NCBI GenBank assembly: GCA_014706295.1
Contig: JACSVZ010000004.1
Location: 12,003,977-12,067,976, forward strand
Reading direction: 5' to 3'
Source of the DNA: Lycocorax pyrrhopterus obiensis
Lineage: Eukaryota; Chordata; Aves; Passeriformes; Paradisaeidae
Length of the DNA stretch: 64,000 bases
The notes under the pieces: model-generated
The model's input: the letters and a program-made list of their open reading frames with translations, nothing else
What the model was told of the DNA's origin: nothing
Database searches by the model: none
In this document: positions 12,017 through 23,939 of the stretch, in pieces
Position numbering within the stretch: the stretch's first letter is position 1
Layout of the letters: every line of letters starts with the position of its first letter
Made by a program: the position numbers and the translations under genes

Positions 12017-14571
12017 GGCTTCCCATGATGAGGCAGGCTTGCTAACCCTGTTAAGAGTCCTGCAGTCCTTTTTCTAAGCTCTTTCAATGTCATTTTTGGC
12101 ATGTGCATCTAAGACCTGGATGGAGCATCTGGTAAAGGCTTCACAACCAAGTCTTACCATCTGAGCACTCTAAAATTAATAGCCCTCCAATAAATTAATA
12201 GGAGTCCCATCATGATTTATATTCCTGGAAAGAATCTGTCTTTGGGTTTATTCTGTTTTCTAGTTTCTAAACCTGCAGCGCATACTTAGGTTCTAGTCTG
12301 ACCCACGCTTCAAACTCACAGAACGTTATAGTGCCACCAGAAGAAGTGGTCACACTCTCTATCCTCTCCTCCTGCAAATGGTGAACCAGAGTGATGAAAT
12401 GAACCAGATGAAAACCAAACTGGCGAATTAGAGCGGTTCGTGTTGTGCTGGATCAGCATTTCCAGCCACTTTATCCAACAGCTGCTGCAGTGTGAATGTG
12501 GCGGAACAGTGCAGTGAAGCAGCTGGAACTTGGAGGGATGTTGCTTTTGATGGCAACACTAGCTCAGTCCATCAGACCACAGCTGAGTTCCCTCTGAGTT
12601 CCCAGTGCTGCTCTGCAAAGATGAGGGCATGTTTTCAGACTAAGCTATGCTGCTTATTTGACCTGGGTGAACCACATCAATGGAAAACACTTTGAGCTAG
12701 GTGAAATAAATTCTTAGTGCTGACAACACTGAGACTCTCATATAAAGAGGTAATTCCTGTCTCCTGTTTCTACACATTTCCCTGTTCAGGTGTGCAAGGA
12801 GTACCCTTTTGCCCCAGCCACCCTGTCACAGCTCTCATACTCCTTTCCAGGACTCCTGTAGATATGAACAACTTCAGGATTCCTTGAACTCGATGGCCAT
12901 CAGTGTGACTGTTTGCATTCATGTTCAAACAAATCAAGGTTATTACTGATCAAATTCTGCTGTCAAGCTTTGTTGCCTGCAAATAATAAATATTTGCAGG
13001 TAGTTGCAACTGCAGGAATGGGTGTACAGAGCAGCTGTATTTTTGTTCTGCCTTATGCAAAGCCTCTTTTAGGCATGACAATGGTGTGAAGCGCAAAGTA
13101 TTTGGGTCCAGAGTGTTTTCTCCTGTGAGGTGTGGGGAAAATTTTGTCTACTTCAAGATCTCATCAAGATCAGACAGGTATCAGTCCTCCTTGCTTTCAC
13201 TTTTAAGCCTTCCTAATTAGTCTGGGGGCTAAACGGTTGATTTAGCTCTAGCTGAGTGCTAAGCTTCTGCTCAGATAATATTACTTGAAGAGCACAGCCC
13301 TTGCTTTTACATTCACATTGTCCGTCCTCAACATGTGGCAGAGGAGAGCACCAAGGAAAAGACATAACCCCACCTCTGCCACTCAGCCCACTGTCCCCTC
13401 AGAGAGAAATGCACAAGGTACCCATGGCATGCCAGCAAACCTCTCACTGCAAAGCAGCAGGTTTTGGGTATACTACAGGATAATAATTTCCCACCCTGCC
13501 GTGTAGGGGAACTTTCAACCACAGTGTCAAAATTCACAAACACCAAGAGCGTGACAATAAAACACAAGGAATTCAGGTGCAAGGGGCACCCAGGCTAAAG
13601 GCATCCAGTGACTATTCACATCTTCATGATGGAGCTGTGTTTGGTGGACTATAGGTTTGTGGCACCAACGATGCTCAGGCTGCGAGGAACCACCCTTGCT
13701 GGGAGATGTGGTGTCCACAGATCAGTTTGGTATTTGTGACAGAAGTGGCTGCAGTGTGCTCCCTTCTACATTAATAGCAAGAGCTCTTGATTTCCCAGCA
13801 AGCTGCCAACACATCCCTACTTCCATCTAAGTACCCACCACGCAGGCACCTGCTGAAACAGCAGCAGTGTCTGAGCAGCAATGCTAGACAGCCTCCTCTG
13901 TGGGACATACCGGAGCAGGTAGGAGCATCCAGCAAGACCTGCCTGACTCCTAATTCCCACCTGGAGAGACATCCCTGGAAAGGAGAGAAGAGCCCTCTCC
14001 TCCTTGCCCCTTCTCTTATCCCAGCACACAAGGATGTATCCATCCTTCTTGAACAAGCTAGTGGCAATCCCTTGCTAACACAGGTGGCGGGAGGTGAGCC
14101 AACACTCAGGGAGATGGTGGCGACCAAGGCTGGTGTTTTCCCAGCAAGGAGAAAGGAGGCAGCTGCCTGAAGGACAGGAGCCTCCCTCTTTAGCAAGCCT
14201 TGCTCTCATCACCTCTGCTCCTCTTTCCACAGCTGGAGTCGGTGTTGAGGACTGGTATTGCTAACAGAGAGGGGAATCCCTGGGGAGGGAGGCAGGTCAG
14301 GCACTGGGCAGGCTGCCTGGGTCACGGTTTGGTGCTGTGCGTTAGCAAGCGTGAGCTGCGGGCTGGGTGTCTCCCTTGGAAAGGCTCCGTGGCTCAGAGG
14401 CTGCCAGGCCCGTGGGAGCTGATTGCAGTGTGGGGTGAGAGTGAGTGAAGCATTCAAGTACAGCTACTGCTATACACTCGTGGGTCCAGCATGGAAGGCT
14501 GTGCTGCAGCATCTCAAGTGTATACTATATGCAGAAGTTACCCAGTCTGTTGGGCTCGCAGAAGAAGGTCA
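12017..14571 (-). other. TTBK1: Probable TTBK1 3' UTR (long isoform)
   Basis: This is the sequence directly after the TTBK1 stop codon, on the minus strand. From memory the mammalian transcript has a 3' UTR of a few kilobases, so a length of about 2.3-2.6 kb to the candidate signals near 12250 and 12011 is reasonable. No coding feature was found here. Confidence 0.4.
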
Positions 14572-14998
14572 TTATCTGGCAGCTGCCTTACTTTCCAGGG
14601 ACACCTGCTTTCCTTTGGTTGCTGGACTTTGAGTCTGGGTTTTTCCTCTTTGTCGTTTTTTGGCCACGCCAGGAGATGGCAGGGAATCTCCTGTAGGCCC
14701 CGGGGCCTGAGCTGAGGGCTGAGGTCGGGGGGAAGGAGGAACTCGCTGAGGAGCAGTCCCTGGTTTATGCTGTCGGCAGGGAGAAAGACTTTCCCTCCGA
14801 GGCAGCAGCTGGCTTCTGGGGGAAGTACTGGGGTTCCTGGAAGGAAGGACAGGGCTCCGAGGGGATGCACCGCTGGACCTCTGCGAGCTGCTCCGTGGAG
14901 GAAGAGAAGTGGAACTCGGTGACGAAGGAAGCCGACTTTGTACCTGTGTTGTTCGGCCCTCGTATGGGACACTTCCAGCTGGTCTCTGTGTCTGAAGC
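14572..14998 (-). CDS. TTBK1: TTBK1 last coding exon (C-terminal tail)
   Basis: Terminal exon of the long tau tubulin kinase 1 isoform. It starts after CCCCTACAG; its first base completes the AGG codon split by the intron. It codes for 141 residues and ends in KAAAR with TAA at 14572-14574. The protein is low-complexity, basic and Ser/Pro/Arg-rich. Blocks such as SPRSQLLPRRESLSP, a PSPGV..KKRQRGK stretch and QSPATKGK correspond in order to the C terminus of mammalian TTBK1, which is how the exon was recognised. The tail is thought to be disordered. The last residues match the mammalian end less closely, as usual for this region. Confidence 0.92.
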
Positions 14999-15751
14999 CT
15001 GTAGGGGAAGAAAAGAGGGAGGATGAAGGGGAGTTTTGCAAGGGGCTGTTGGACTCCTGGAAGGATTGGCCTGAGTGTTGCCAGGCAATTACAAGGAGTC
15101 TCCAGCACCAGGATTGCAGAATCTATGCTGTGAACCAGATGGGGCACTGGTTTGAACACCATCCTATAACTCAATGCAGTTAACTGGAAAGTGTTTGCCC
15201 TGATCCTCCAATACCCTCTGAGTCAACACGCAGGCATGGTATCTGGGACTCTTCTTAACACGCAGAGTGGATGCAGCAACCTCTTCTAAGGCAGGAGATA
15301 CAATTTGGGAATGTGGGCATGAGTTGGATTGCACCAGTTGGCCTCTGATGGTAACCGTGATGGAAGATAAACCAACTGAGGCAATCCCAGCTGGCAGCCT
15401 TGTGGCCCTTGCAGCTCTACTCTCAACAGTCAGGCCAGGTCTCCCTGCAGAGTCCTGGCTGTGCTGCAAAACTGAGAGCTCAACACTGGGGGCATCTACT
15501 ACTATCAGACCAAATGAAAGGGCTTGTAAAAGGAAAGGTCTCAAAGCCAGGGCAAGCAAAGAGAGGCTCCAAAAAAAGAAGACAGAGAGGTGAGTATTTC
15601 ACACACCTGTGAGCTGAAATGACTGTAGGAAACAAGGATGGACTATGCATTCAAGCTGAGTAAAGGATGAAGTCACGGGAGGTGAGCAAAGGCCTGGCTG
15701 TGTCTCTTCAACAAGCCCAGGTCTTTGCATTTCTCACCATTTTGGTCTTAC
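14999..15751 (-). other. TTBK1: TTBK1 last intron
   Basis: A 753-base phase-2 intron with donor GTAAGA and acceptor CCCCTACAG on the minus strand. The minus-strand open frame continues far into it, so retention would extend translation, but nothing in it resembles known protein. No repeat was seen. Confidence 0.85.
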
Positions 15752-17355
15752 CTGCAGGCAGCAGCTGCATCCTGCGGGGAGCCACACAGCCCCGCCATCG
15801 CAGCGGCCACGGAGCTCTCCGACCTCGCTACCTCCAGTGGTGTTTTCACCGGCACGATGGGACGAGGAATTCTGCTCCTTGTGCTTATGGCTCTCTCTTC
15901 TCTCCCCAGCAATGTAGCCTTTTTCTCTCCCTTCCGTGGGATGGAGTCGTCAGAGTCGTGGGTGTCCTCCTCAGAACCGGTGGCTGACAGGGTTTCGGAG
16001 GCTCGCCGCCGCTCGTCACTGGAGGAGGCTGAGGAGGAGGCACCTGAGGCCAGCCGGAGGAGGCGGCTCTGTCTCTTCTCCATCACCAGGCGAGCCAGGT
16101 CGGGCTGCTTTGCCCTCTTATAAAGCCTTTCTTTGGCTGAGAGTGAAGTTGAAAGGTCTGAACCAGTGTCCTCCTCGGAGAACAAAATGGGTATCCGACT
16201 TCTATACCTGGAGCCCAGCGGCCTCCTGGGGCCCTGCTGCGGCGTCTCGAGGAGGGTCTCTGCTCGTTTCAGGTGTTCTGTCGCTGATGCCGCCTTCTCG
16301 AGGCCAGGCTCCCTTGTAACCACCGTATCAGGCTCTTCCAAATCCAGCGAGAGCGCCGCTTTGCCGGAGAGCTCCGGCTTGTCCTCAGGAAGCTTTTGCA
16401 CGCCGTTGGGAAGGGCCAGCTGCTCCCCCACAGTCTCTGAGGCGGTCTCGATGTGATTGGCCGAAAGCGCGCAGCTCTCCGTCTCTGCCCCTTCCAGCCC
16501 GGAATGGATGCTTCCGTTCTCCACCAGCACCAGGTTGTCCTCCAGCTCCTCCTCGATGATGACCTCCTCGAACTGCCCCAGGGCGCAGTACTCCTCGTGC
16601 CGCATCAGCTGCCCGCTGGAAGACATCACGTTTAGGTGGGTCTTCTCAGCAATGTGAACAAATGTGCGCTCGACTTTGGTAAACGGGGAGGAAGCTGCAG
16701 CCACTGCCACGGGAGGCTTTGGTTCAGATTTAAGGACTGAGGACAGGGTCCCTGGCTCAGACACATCCAGCTGGCTCCCCATGGGCTGTGGCCGCTCGCT
16801 CTGAGGTGTCAGTGCAGCAAGAGTGCCCAGATCAACTTCTGGAGGTAAGTCTGCGGCCACTGGAGACTTCTTCAGATCACCTGGTGAAAACAGCACTAAT
16901 GTTTTTGAGCCTTCCTCCAGCTCCAGGTCCCCGTCAGCAGTGGATGCTCGACCCTTGGACCCCTTCTGGTCATCAGCCAGGAGCGTGGATGGTGCGCACT
17001 CCTGGCTGCGCTCCGTGCTCTTCTGACTCAGGTCGCTGCTGGAATCACTGTGCATGTCAATCTCATTGCCCTCCTCCTCCTCCTCCCCCTCATCCTGCTC
17101 ATCTTCCTCCTCCTCGTAGTCTTCCTCATCTTCTTCCTCCTCCTCCTCCTCTTTTCCATTCATTTCCAGATAAGGTTCCAGAGGTTTGCAAGGAGCAGTC
17201 AAGACAATATTTGAGAAATCAACTTTCTTTATCCGCTGGGATAACTTAGGCTTTTCCCAGTAGTTGCACATATCTTTTCTGAAGTCTTGGTAAGGCAAAC
17301 TTAAAGGGACCGCCTTGGGCAGGCCATTCATTTCAAATGACTTCAGCATGTATGC
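15752..17355 (-). CDS. TTBK1: TTBK1 large acidic exon
   Basis: The largest TTBK1 exon, 534 codons plus two bases. It opens after TTCCTGCAG in phase 0 with [20 protein letters not shown] and closes at a GTAAGA donor. Order of parts: the [16 protein letters not shown] block (codons 10-25), an acidic run (codons 69-97), the [19 protein letters not shown] block, [40 protein letters not shown], and the [20 protein letters not shown] region with [10 protein letters not shown] and [20 protein letters not shown]. All these blocks occur in this order in mammalian TTBK1. The region follows the kinase domain and is mostly disordered; poly-Glu in TTBK1 has been linked to binding of tau-modifying enzymes and tubulin. 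The middle part is diverged. An alternative upstream terminal exon (36736-37020) would exclude this exon. Confidence 0.95.
17065..17151 (-). repeat. TTBK1: Acidic (Glu-rich) coding tract in TTBK1
   Basis: Codons 69-97 of the large exon are nearly all Glu or Asp, with a Tyr, two Gly and a Gln inside; on the plus strand it appears as cct/ctc repeats. Human TTBK1 has a longer, purer Glu run here. The tract is a trinucleotide-like expansion region and a likely site of length variation. Confidence 0.9.
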
Positions 17356-20144
17356 CTGCAGGAAGACAAATGTGACAAAAGAAGAGGGTGAGTTAGCATT
17401 CAGATACAGCATTGACACAGATCAGGACCAACAGCAGCAGGAAGAATCCACAGAAAGCATCCAGCCCATCACACTTCCAAAATACACGCCTGAGCAGTCA
17501 TCACTCCATCATCTGATTTGTACAAACCTTAGAAAGGAGAGATTCACAGATGCTTATGAATGAAGGAAAAAAAAATTGCCAAAGAAGTTCCTTTGTTAGC
17601 AGTCTTTAACCCAGACCTAAAAGACCCATTTTCAAGTAATTCCTCAGGATTTTTTCACATTTCCCAATCTTCTTCAGTGTTTATATATTTATTTCAGTAT
17701 TTATATATTTACATAGTCATTCCTTCCTTACTGGAACCACTTAGCAACTCTCTTTTATGCCCAGGCCACAGTGAACTCAAGGGGTGCCTCTGGGCTAGAT
17801 AAATTTCCTGATCACTTTCCATTACCATCCACCGTTGTCCCTGCAGCAGTAACACTTGTAGTGCTTCTGTGTTCTCCTGGTGCACCATCCATCCCCACTT
17901 CTGCTCCCACATCCCTTTAGCAACTCCTCTCTCTGTCTCCTACAGGCTTCTGCTTCCACTAAAATCACCACCAAGTCATGAAAGATGGGACATAAAGTGT
18001 CATTATCAGACCCTGGGGTGTCCAACCAGGAGAAGTGAAGGGCAGACAGGACAGGTGGTGGGGGCACTGTTTCTCCAGCAGCAGCCTGTGGCAGTAGCAG
18101 GCTGTGAAATGACTGCAAATGATCCTACAGAAAACCAGCAGCTCACATGCACATGCACACACTTACCAAACAAGGCCAAAATAAATAGGAAATGCCTGTC
18201 AAGCATGGCCTAATTAACAATCAGTTGCAAAGGAAAATCACATCAGCACCACTCTGCAGAATGGATTTAAAACCAAACCATTTATAGCACACTTCTATTA
18301 GGGCTTGCAAACTGTAACCTCTCCATAAACTCAACTGGTCAATAATGCATCACATGTTACCCTTGAAAAGTCCTAATCATGAACAGCAGGGCTCCAAACA
18401 TCTGCATTTTCCAGCGGCATTCGGCAGCGCCAGAGGATATTTAGGCTACACAACTAAGCATTCATGCACTTAACCACGTGAGCTCCAGAGCTGCCAACAG
18501 CTACCACATTCACCTGGCCATGGGAATGCATCTTTTTGTCTCTGCTGGGGAGAAAAAGCCCTCAGTGGCTTTTCAGTCCAATGGCAAAACTAAAAATTGT
18601 GGTGAAAATCTGCATGTGCTGAGCCTGAAAAATGTAATATTTTTATGCTCCTGTACAACAGAGACATTTCAAATAGGTTGGTGGGCAGCAGCAAGCTGTT
18701 CTGCGTGGTGGTAAGTTGTTATCCAGTCAATATTTCTTTTTATATCTTATAAATTAAAACACAGGCTGGTTTTGGCAGTACCTCTGGAATCCGAAGCTGC
18801 TTCTCTTCTTTAATTAAAGCTGAAGCCTGGCCCTGAAGATGGCCCTGTATTAGCCTGGTTTGGGTTTTCACTGACCCACTCTACCTTTTGTATCAGGATG
18901 GCAGGCGTGGAACTTGGATTGGTAAGAGGCACTTACCACTCTTTGCAAAGGAAAATTACCCACTTGGCTTCTTCCCTCAGGCATTTCTTGGAAATCAGTC
19001 CATTCAACAGCCTAGGACTGGGTTAGGCATGTTGGCTGGGTTTGGTTTTCCCAAGAAATACATCCACAGTGTCCTAAACAAACAGATGCACTTCCCCAGT
19101 GGGACTGGGACCTGACCAAGATCTTGCCTTATGCTGAGCCTCCCACTGGAAAGAGTTCCACAACCCCAACAACAGTTCCTCTGCTGCTCTACCTCACCTC
19201 ATTTTCTAGATGCTGTGTTTGATGATGCAGATGGAGAATTGCTGTTTTTCTTTGCATAGTGAAATGTGCATCTGTGTAGACCTTCATATCTCTTCCCAGT
19301 CCTTGGCTTGTGTCATCTCTTCTGCTCTGTGGTCAAGGCAAGCTGAATCCTGTCCTGCAGAGCACATCCTATATAGGCCAGAGATACGGTTTCTGTGCCC
19401 TGCAGCCTGCCCCACCAGCAGCCCAGTCTCCAGCAAACCCTCTCTCCTCAATAGCTTTTCCCTTGCAAGACATGGAAAGTTTTTCTGAGATGAGGTTGCA
19501 CTAAGCAATAATGTATGACATGGAGCTGGACTGCAGGATGTTGCTGTAAGGGAAATAGTAGTTCTTTATTTCTTGTGCCCTGGTGCCCCTTTGCTACCAG
19601 TGAGTCATGCTGTAGATAACTTTCTAACCCTCATGTACTTCCACTCCTACAAATTCCTTGCAGTATCTAGTAAATGGACTGTCTTTCTGTCTGTCGTTTC
19701 AATTTCTCCATGTATTTTCTACTTCCCTGTATGGACACTGCACTCTAAGCACAACAGTGACTGCTTTGCTTCTACCTATCTTTGGGAGACTTGGAGTGCT
19801 TAACCTGCTGCATGCAGTACCCCAGAACACATTCCTTAAAGCAGCCCAAGACAGTCACTGCTTTGCCACTGTACATGCACCACGGAGAAAGTCCAAAGAA
19901 CATATATATCCAACTACAAGAAATTCTGCTGAAAAAGGTGTTCCCAGTTTGAACCCCTCACTAGAGAAACTTGGGTCCTGTCATGACAGTCATTACGTGT
20001 CTTTTGTACTACATCACAGTCAGCTGCTCTAGGACTACTCCCCAAAGGCCAGAGAAGAACTTTTCTGCTCTGCTGTACTAATAGGGAGGAACTGAGGGAA
20101 GATGTCAGAAGATCAGAAGTGGAGAGGCTTAGCCTGTATCTCTT
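17356..20144 (-). other. TTBK1: TTBK1 27-kb intron, 3' end portion
   Basis: Intron sequence directly upstream of the large acidic exon. I found no exon-like open frame with matching splice signals and no clear transposable element here. A TTATATATTTA-type AT-rich patch lies near 17680-17710. Confidence 0.7.
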
Positions 20145-20530
20145 AAAACTGTAGAATAAAAAAGGTATAAGGAATCTCTGGAGGTCTCTGCTCCAACCAC
20201 CCCCAAAAGCAGGACCAACTCAGAGCTGGCTGTGCTGGGCCATGTCCAGCTGAGTTTTAAATATCTCCAAGGATGGAATTCCACAACCTCTTTGGGACTC
20301 TCTCCTACAGTTTGAGGCATGGTGAAAAAAGTGGGGGGTTTAGGATCTAATTCCTATAGCTAACTTTCCTTTCATGCAACTTTTATCCATAACATCTCAA
20401 CCTTTCACTGTGCACCTCTGAGAAGAGTATGGCATCTCCCTCCATCAGGCAGTTCAAGGAAGAAATAAGATGCCACACCAATCCTCTTTTTAAGGCAGAA
20501 CAAACCCAGCTGTCTTAAACCTCTCAAGTC
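20145..20530 (-). mobile_element. CR1 retrotransposon fragment, old
   Basis: The plus strand reads as a diverged reverse complement of CR1: ctctggaggtctctgctcca near 20175, gccatgtccagctgagtttt followed by aaatatctccaaggatggaa near 20240-20275, cacaacctctttgggactct near 20282 and cacctctgagaagagtatgg near 20413. The order matches the CR1 3' UTR antisense. The left limit is clear to within about 20 bases; the right limit fades. Confidence 0.8.
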
Positions 20531-21049
20531 AGGTGTTTCTAGTTCTGCGTCATCTTGGCAGCCCTCTGTCAGGTTCACTCTGCTCTGAGCAGGAACTATG
20601 CCCTGAGCTAAGGCAGCCACATTCTCCTGCCTATTTCGCCTCAGATCTACGCTCCTGACTCCCTCTTGACTTGTTGGTCACTTGTCCAGGAATGCCTATG
20701 GCATTACATGTGTCTGAGCATGTGTTCCCCACAAAGTCTGCACGTTTCACCTCTTTAACACTCTGTCTCTTAAAAAACCTGTCTTAGATTATTAACCAAG
20801 GTCAAACAGCTTGTGGGTGCTGTCCAAACAAACATTTTAGGACTTTTCCTACTTTATGGTCAAACCTGGAAACTCCCAGATGGAACTCTGAGGAGTTTCG
20901 CAACAGAAGGCAACTGGGTTACCAGAGATAGAAATAAAACCTGAAAGAACGTGGGACAGTTCAGGGTCTGCAAAATTTATCAACCTGTTAGAAACATCAA
21001 TACCACTGCCCTCTTCCAAGTCCATTAATGTGAAGGAATGCCCCCTACC

Positions 21050-21330
21050 AACAGTAGCACTCACGAGGACTGGGTGATGAAAGATCTGGAAAAAAGAGGC
21101 ATCACTTGCCTTATAATTCACCAGTGTGGCCAGTAAACAAACCAACAGCGGCATTTCATCATGGATTGTCAACAGTTTTTTGCTAATACTGCAACTTTAA
21201 CTGATGCAGTTCCAAACATTGTCACGATGGTGACACTGCCACAGGGGCTGCTCATACTTGGATGGCTGCCCTAGATGTGAAGGACAAGCTTTTCATAATT
21301 CCCCTCCTCGACCACATTTTCTTTTCATTA
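21050..21330 (+). pseudogene. ERV pol fragment (reverse transcriptase), broken
   Basis: A SPVWPVNKPT motif, the retroviral RT entry motif, is coded near 21120-21150. It is followed, in shifted frames, by a segment like the TDAVPNI region (about 21200-21220) and by ALDVKDKLFIIPL (about 21270-21305), corresponding to the strand with the first catalytic Asp. At least two frameshifts and an in-frame stop are present. The YXDD part was not found. Confidence 0.7.
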
Positions 21331-21929
21331 TGGCTTGACCACTTTATGGACTACTGAGGAAAGGAAAATCATGGGAACGATGTACCTGCACATGAATGTA
21401 TTGGAATTGTGAATAAGTGAACTGAGATCGTTCCAACAACTCTGTCCCATACACCCAACTGACCTTACTCACACAGAATGGGGATTCAGTGGGCATGGGT
21501 CTCATTGTAATCTATGGCAAAAGGGCATAGATTGGACAGGACAGGTGGAGACATCACTGGAGTTTAGCTCCCACTCTTTCAGTGATACCAAAATGAGGTG
21601 CTCCGATCTTGAAAAGGGTTGGTCTCCCTGTGAAACAGGCAGAACAGATAAAGAGAGGACAGAGTGTGATCGTGACGACCTTCCCACCTCCCAGATGTAG
21701 TTTATAAGGGTACAGTGTCACCTGCAGGCACTGCTTAGAAACTTACAGAGGTCTGTCTGTCTGGGAAGGTATCAGTGGAACTAGGAAAGAATGGTTCAGC
21801 ACACTCCCCCTCCCACGGGAAATTCAGAATCGCAATGGCTCACATTTCACAGCCATGATGGTTCAAGACTGGTCCAAAGAAGAAGAAATCTGATGGATAT
21901 ATCGCATTCCATAACATTCCCAAGCTAAT

Positions 21930-23920
21930 GGTCCTGTCGAATGCTCCAAGGGGTTATGTTACTAGATGGAAGTTCAGGTCTTTTTTCAAATCTTATGCTG
22001 CAGTTAATCCAAACTTTTGGATGGACACACAATATTAGTCAAAGCACTGCATGTTCACCTCCCTCAGTCTTCCAACTCACCAGTAACTTGGGAAATATTA
22101 ACCATGGATTTGATCAAAACTTGGGAGATCATGTGAAAAACCTACACAAATCTGACTTGGGGAACTGAGGAAGGAAAATATATTTTGAGGGGGCCCAAGA
22201 ACAATTCAACCACATGGAACTGCAGCATCACTAAGCCACCATTAATATTTGTGGCTAATAGGAAAGTGATTGATATGGTTTATCATCATCTCCAGGACAC
22301 ATGTACTAATATACCATGAGGAATGCATATTCCAAGGGTGTGGGGAGTGCCACAATGTGGTGTCTGGTCTTTTTTGACAGACAATGACACCAGGTCTGAC
22401 ATGATTTGTTCAGAGCTAAGCATACTCTTCTGAGGCATACCAAGTGGGTGAATATGGTCTGCTGAGAGATGGTGATGCCAACATGCACTGGGACTATTGA
22501 CACTTTGTTCCCTTTGGAGGAAGCAGCCTCTTCCAACAGTGGTGTGTGTGGACAAACCAAAAGGGAGTCACAAGACCAATGGCAACACGTGAGTCCTGGG
22601 TAACCCAAAAAATGTGTCTTGTATTCCATATCTTTACTATGCCAACCTGCCCAAGATTATCACTGTCCTTTTAAAAGACAGGGACAGGCACACTGTGCTC
22701 TCTTTCTTGTTTCTCTCTGGGCTGCCAAGAAAGTTGCCTGGGCCAGTATTTCAAAGCCAGTACAAAGAAGAAGCCCTCTTTTGTTTCCTCTCTGGGCTTT
22801 AGAGAATTTCCTAACACCATTTTGGCTGCTCCTGCTGGAAGCAATCGCTGTTTCTGGAGCCGGGGAAGAAGTTTTCCTTGGACCTTTTCACTGCTGCTGC
22901 CCAGGACATTCTGAAAAGTCAGAGCCCCTTCTCTCTCCATGAGTTCCAGCTGCTGCCCCAGTTCCAGCCGCCACTGCTGATGGAACTGCCACTGCCAGGA
23001 GAGCCCCTGTCGGGTGGTGTGGAGCAGACAACCCGGCAGCACTGACTCTTGCTTTTGAACAATATGAAATAGTCCTTCCAGTTTTTTTTGGTTTTGTCTC
23101 TGTTCCCACTTGGTTGTTTATCAGGGGAAGAGGGAGTTCTGTAATCACGAAGGCTCAGTTGTGTCGGGTTTTTTCTTTTCTTTGTCCTCTCTCTCGGCCA
23201 TGTGGTTGGGAGGAAGAGCCTTCTCCACCAGCTTGTCTTTACCAACAAGATGTTTGTGACAACTGGACCTGTGGTGGGGTGGGCCCTGGAATCTATTTTC
23301 ACACCCCAGCTGACAGCATTCCAAGATTGATTGATGTTATATAACCTTACTGGACAAATCAAAACATTGACTAATGCAACTCGAGTGGGATTGGAGGAAC
23401 TAAAGGTACAATCGGAGGCAACATCAAAAATGGCTTTGCAAAACAGACTAAAATTAGACTTTTATTATGGCCTGAAAATGGAGTGTGTGGATGTGTGAGT
23501 CTGTCTAATGGTACCTGCTCCATTCACATATCAAATGTAACTAAAGATCTTTATGAACAACTAGATCATATGAAGTATACAGTAAGAGCAAGTAGAGATC
23601 TTGGAAGTAGTATGGAAAATGGACATTAAACAAGCCGCTGCATGGGTTAGGATTTTCACTTACTGGCTGGTTGCAGAGCTTATCACAGTCTTTGTTATTA
23701 GTTTTTGTTGTAATTATTACATTTTGTGAATTATTATCAATGATAACCCAGGTAATGATCTGTCAGGTATGCATAAGACCTGCACAGATGGAAATGAAAG
23801 ACGTGGAAGAGGAGGAAAAGGAATCACCCTAGAGAGATACCCCAAAAGTCAATTACATGAAGCTAAATGAACCTTATGATGTCCCCTGTGATCAAGAAAA
23901 AGAAATACACAGTCCATGAC
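21930..23920 (+). pseudogene. ERV env remnant, broken and interrupted
   Basis: A 75-codon open frame at 21941-22168 has a surface-subunit look (Asn-rich, with NIS glycosylation motif and a Cys followed by SPPSVF). After a long stretch without recognisable env, the transmembrane subunit resumes at about 23340: a LTGQIKTLTNATRVGLEEL heptad-like stretch, then MALQNRLKLDF, which is the conserved retroviral ALQNR...LD motif, a degraded Cys region, and a hydrophobic anchor coded around 23640-23740 followed by a short tail. Stops occur right after the QNR region and before the anchor. It is a dead copy. Confidence 0.7.
22600..23330. other. Unidentified segment within the ERV env region
   Basis: This part does not read as env in any frame. 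It contains two related stretches about 90 bases apart (ttgtttctctctgggctgcc near 22709 and ttgtttcctctctgggcttt near 22782) and a Pro/Leu-coding GC-rich block at 22860-23040. It may be a nested LTR or other insertion that split env, but no clear borders or target duplication were found. Confidence 0.35.
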
Positions 23921-23939
23921 GTCCCTTAGTGTGAGACAG

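Noticed and set aside
14999..15174. Extension of the last TTBK1 exon frame upstream into the intron, with an in-frame ATG
   Set aside because: A clean CCCCTACAG acceptor and matching phase with the GTAAGA donor at 15751 define the exon; the extension is not similar to TTBK1.
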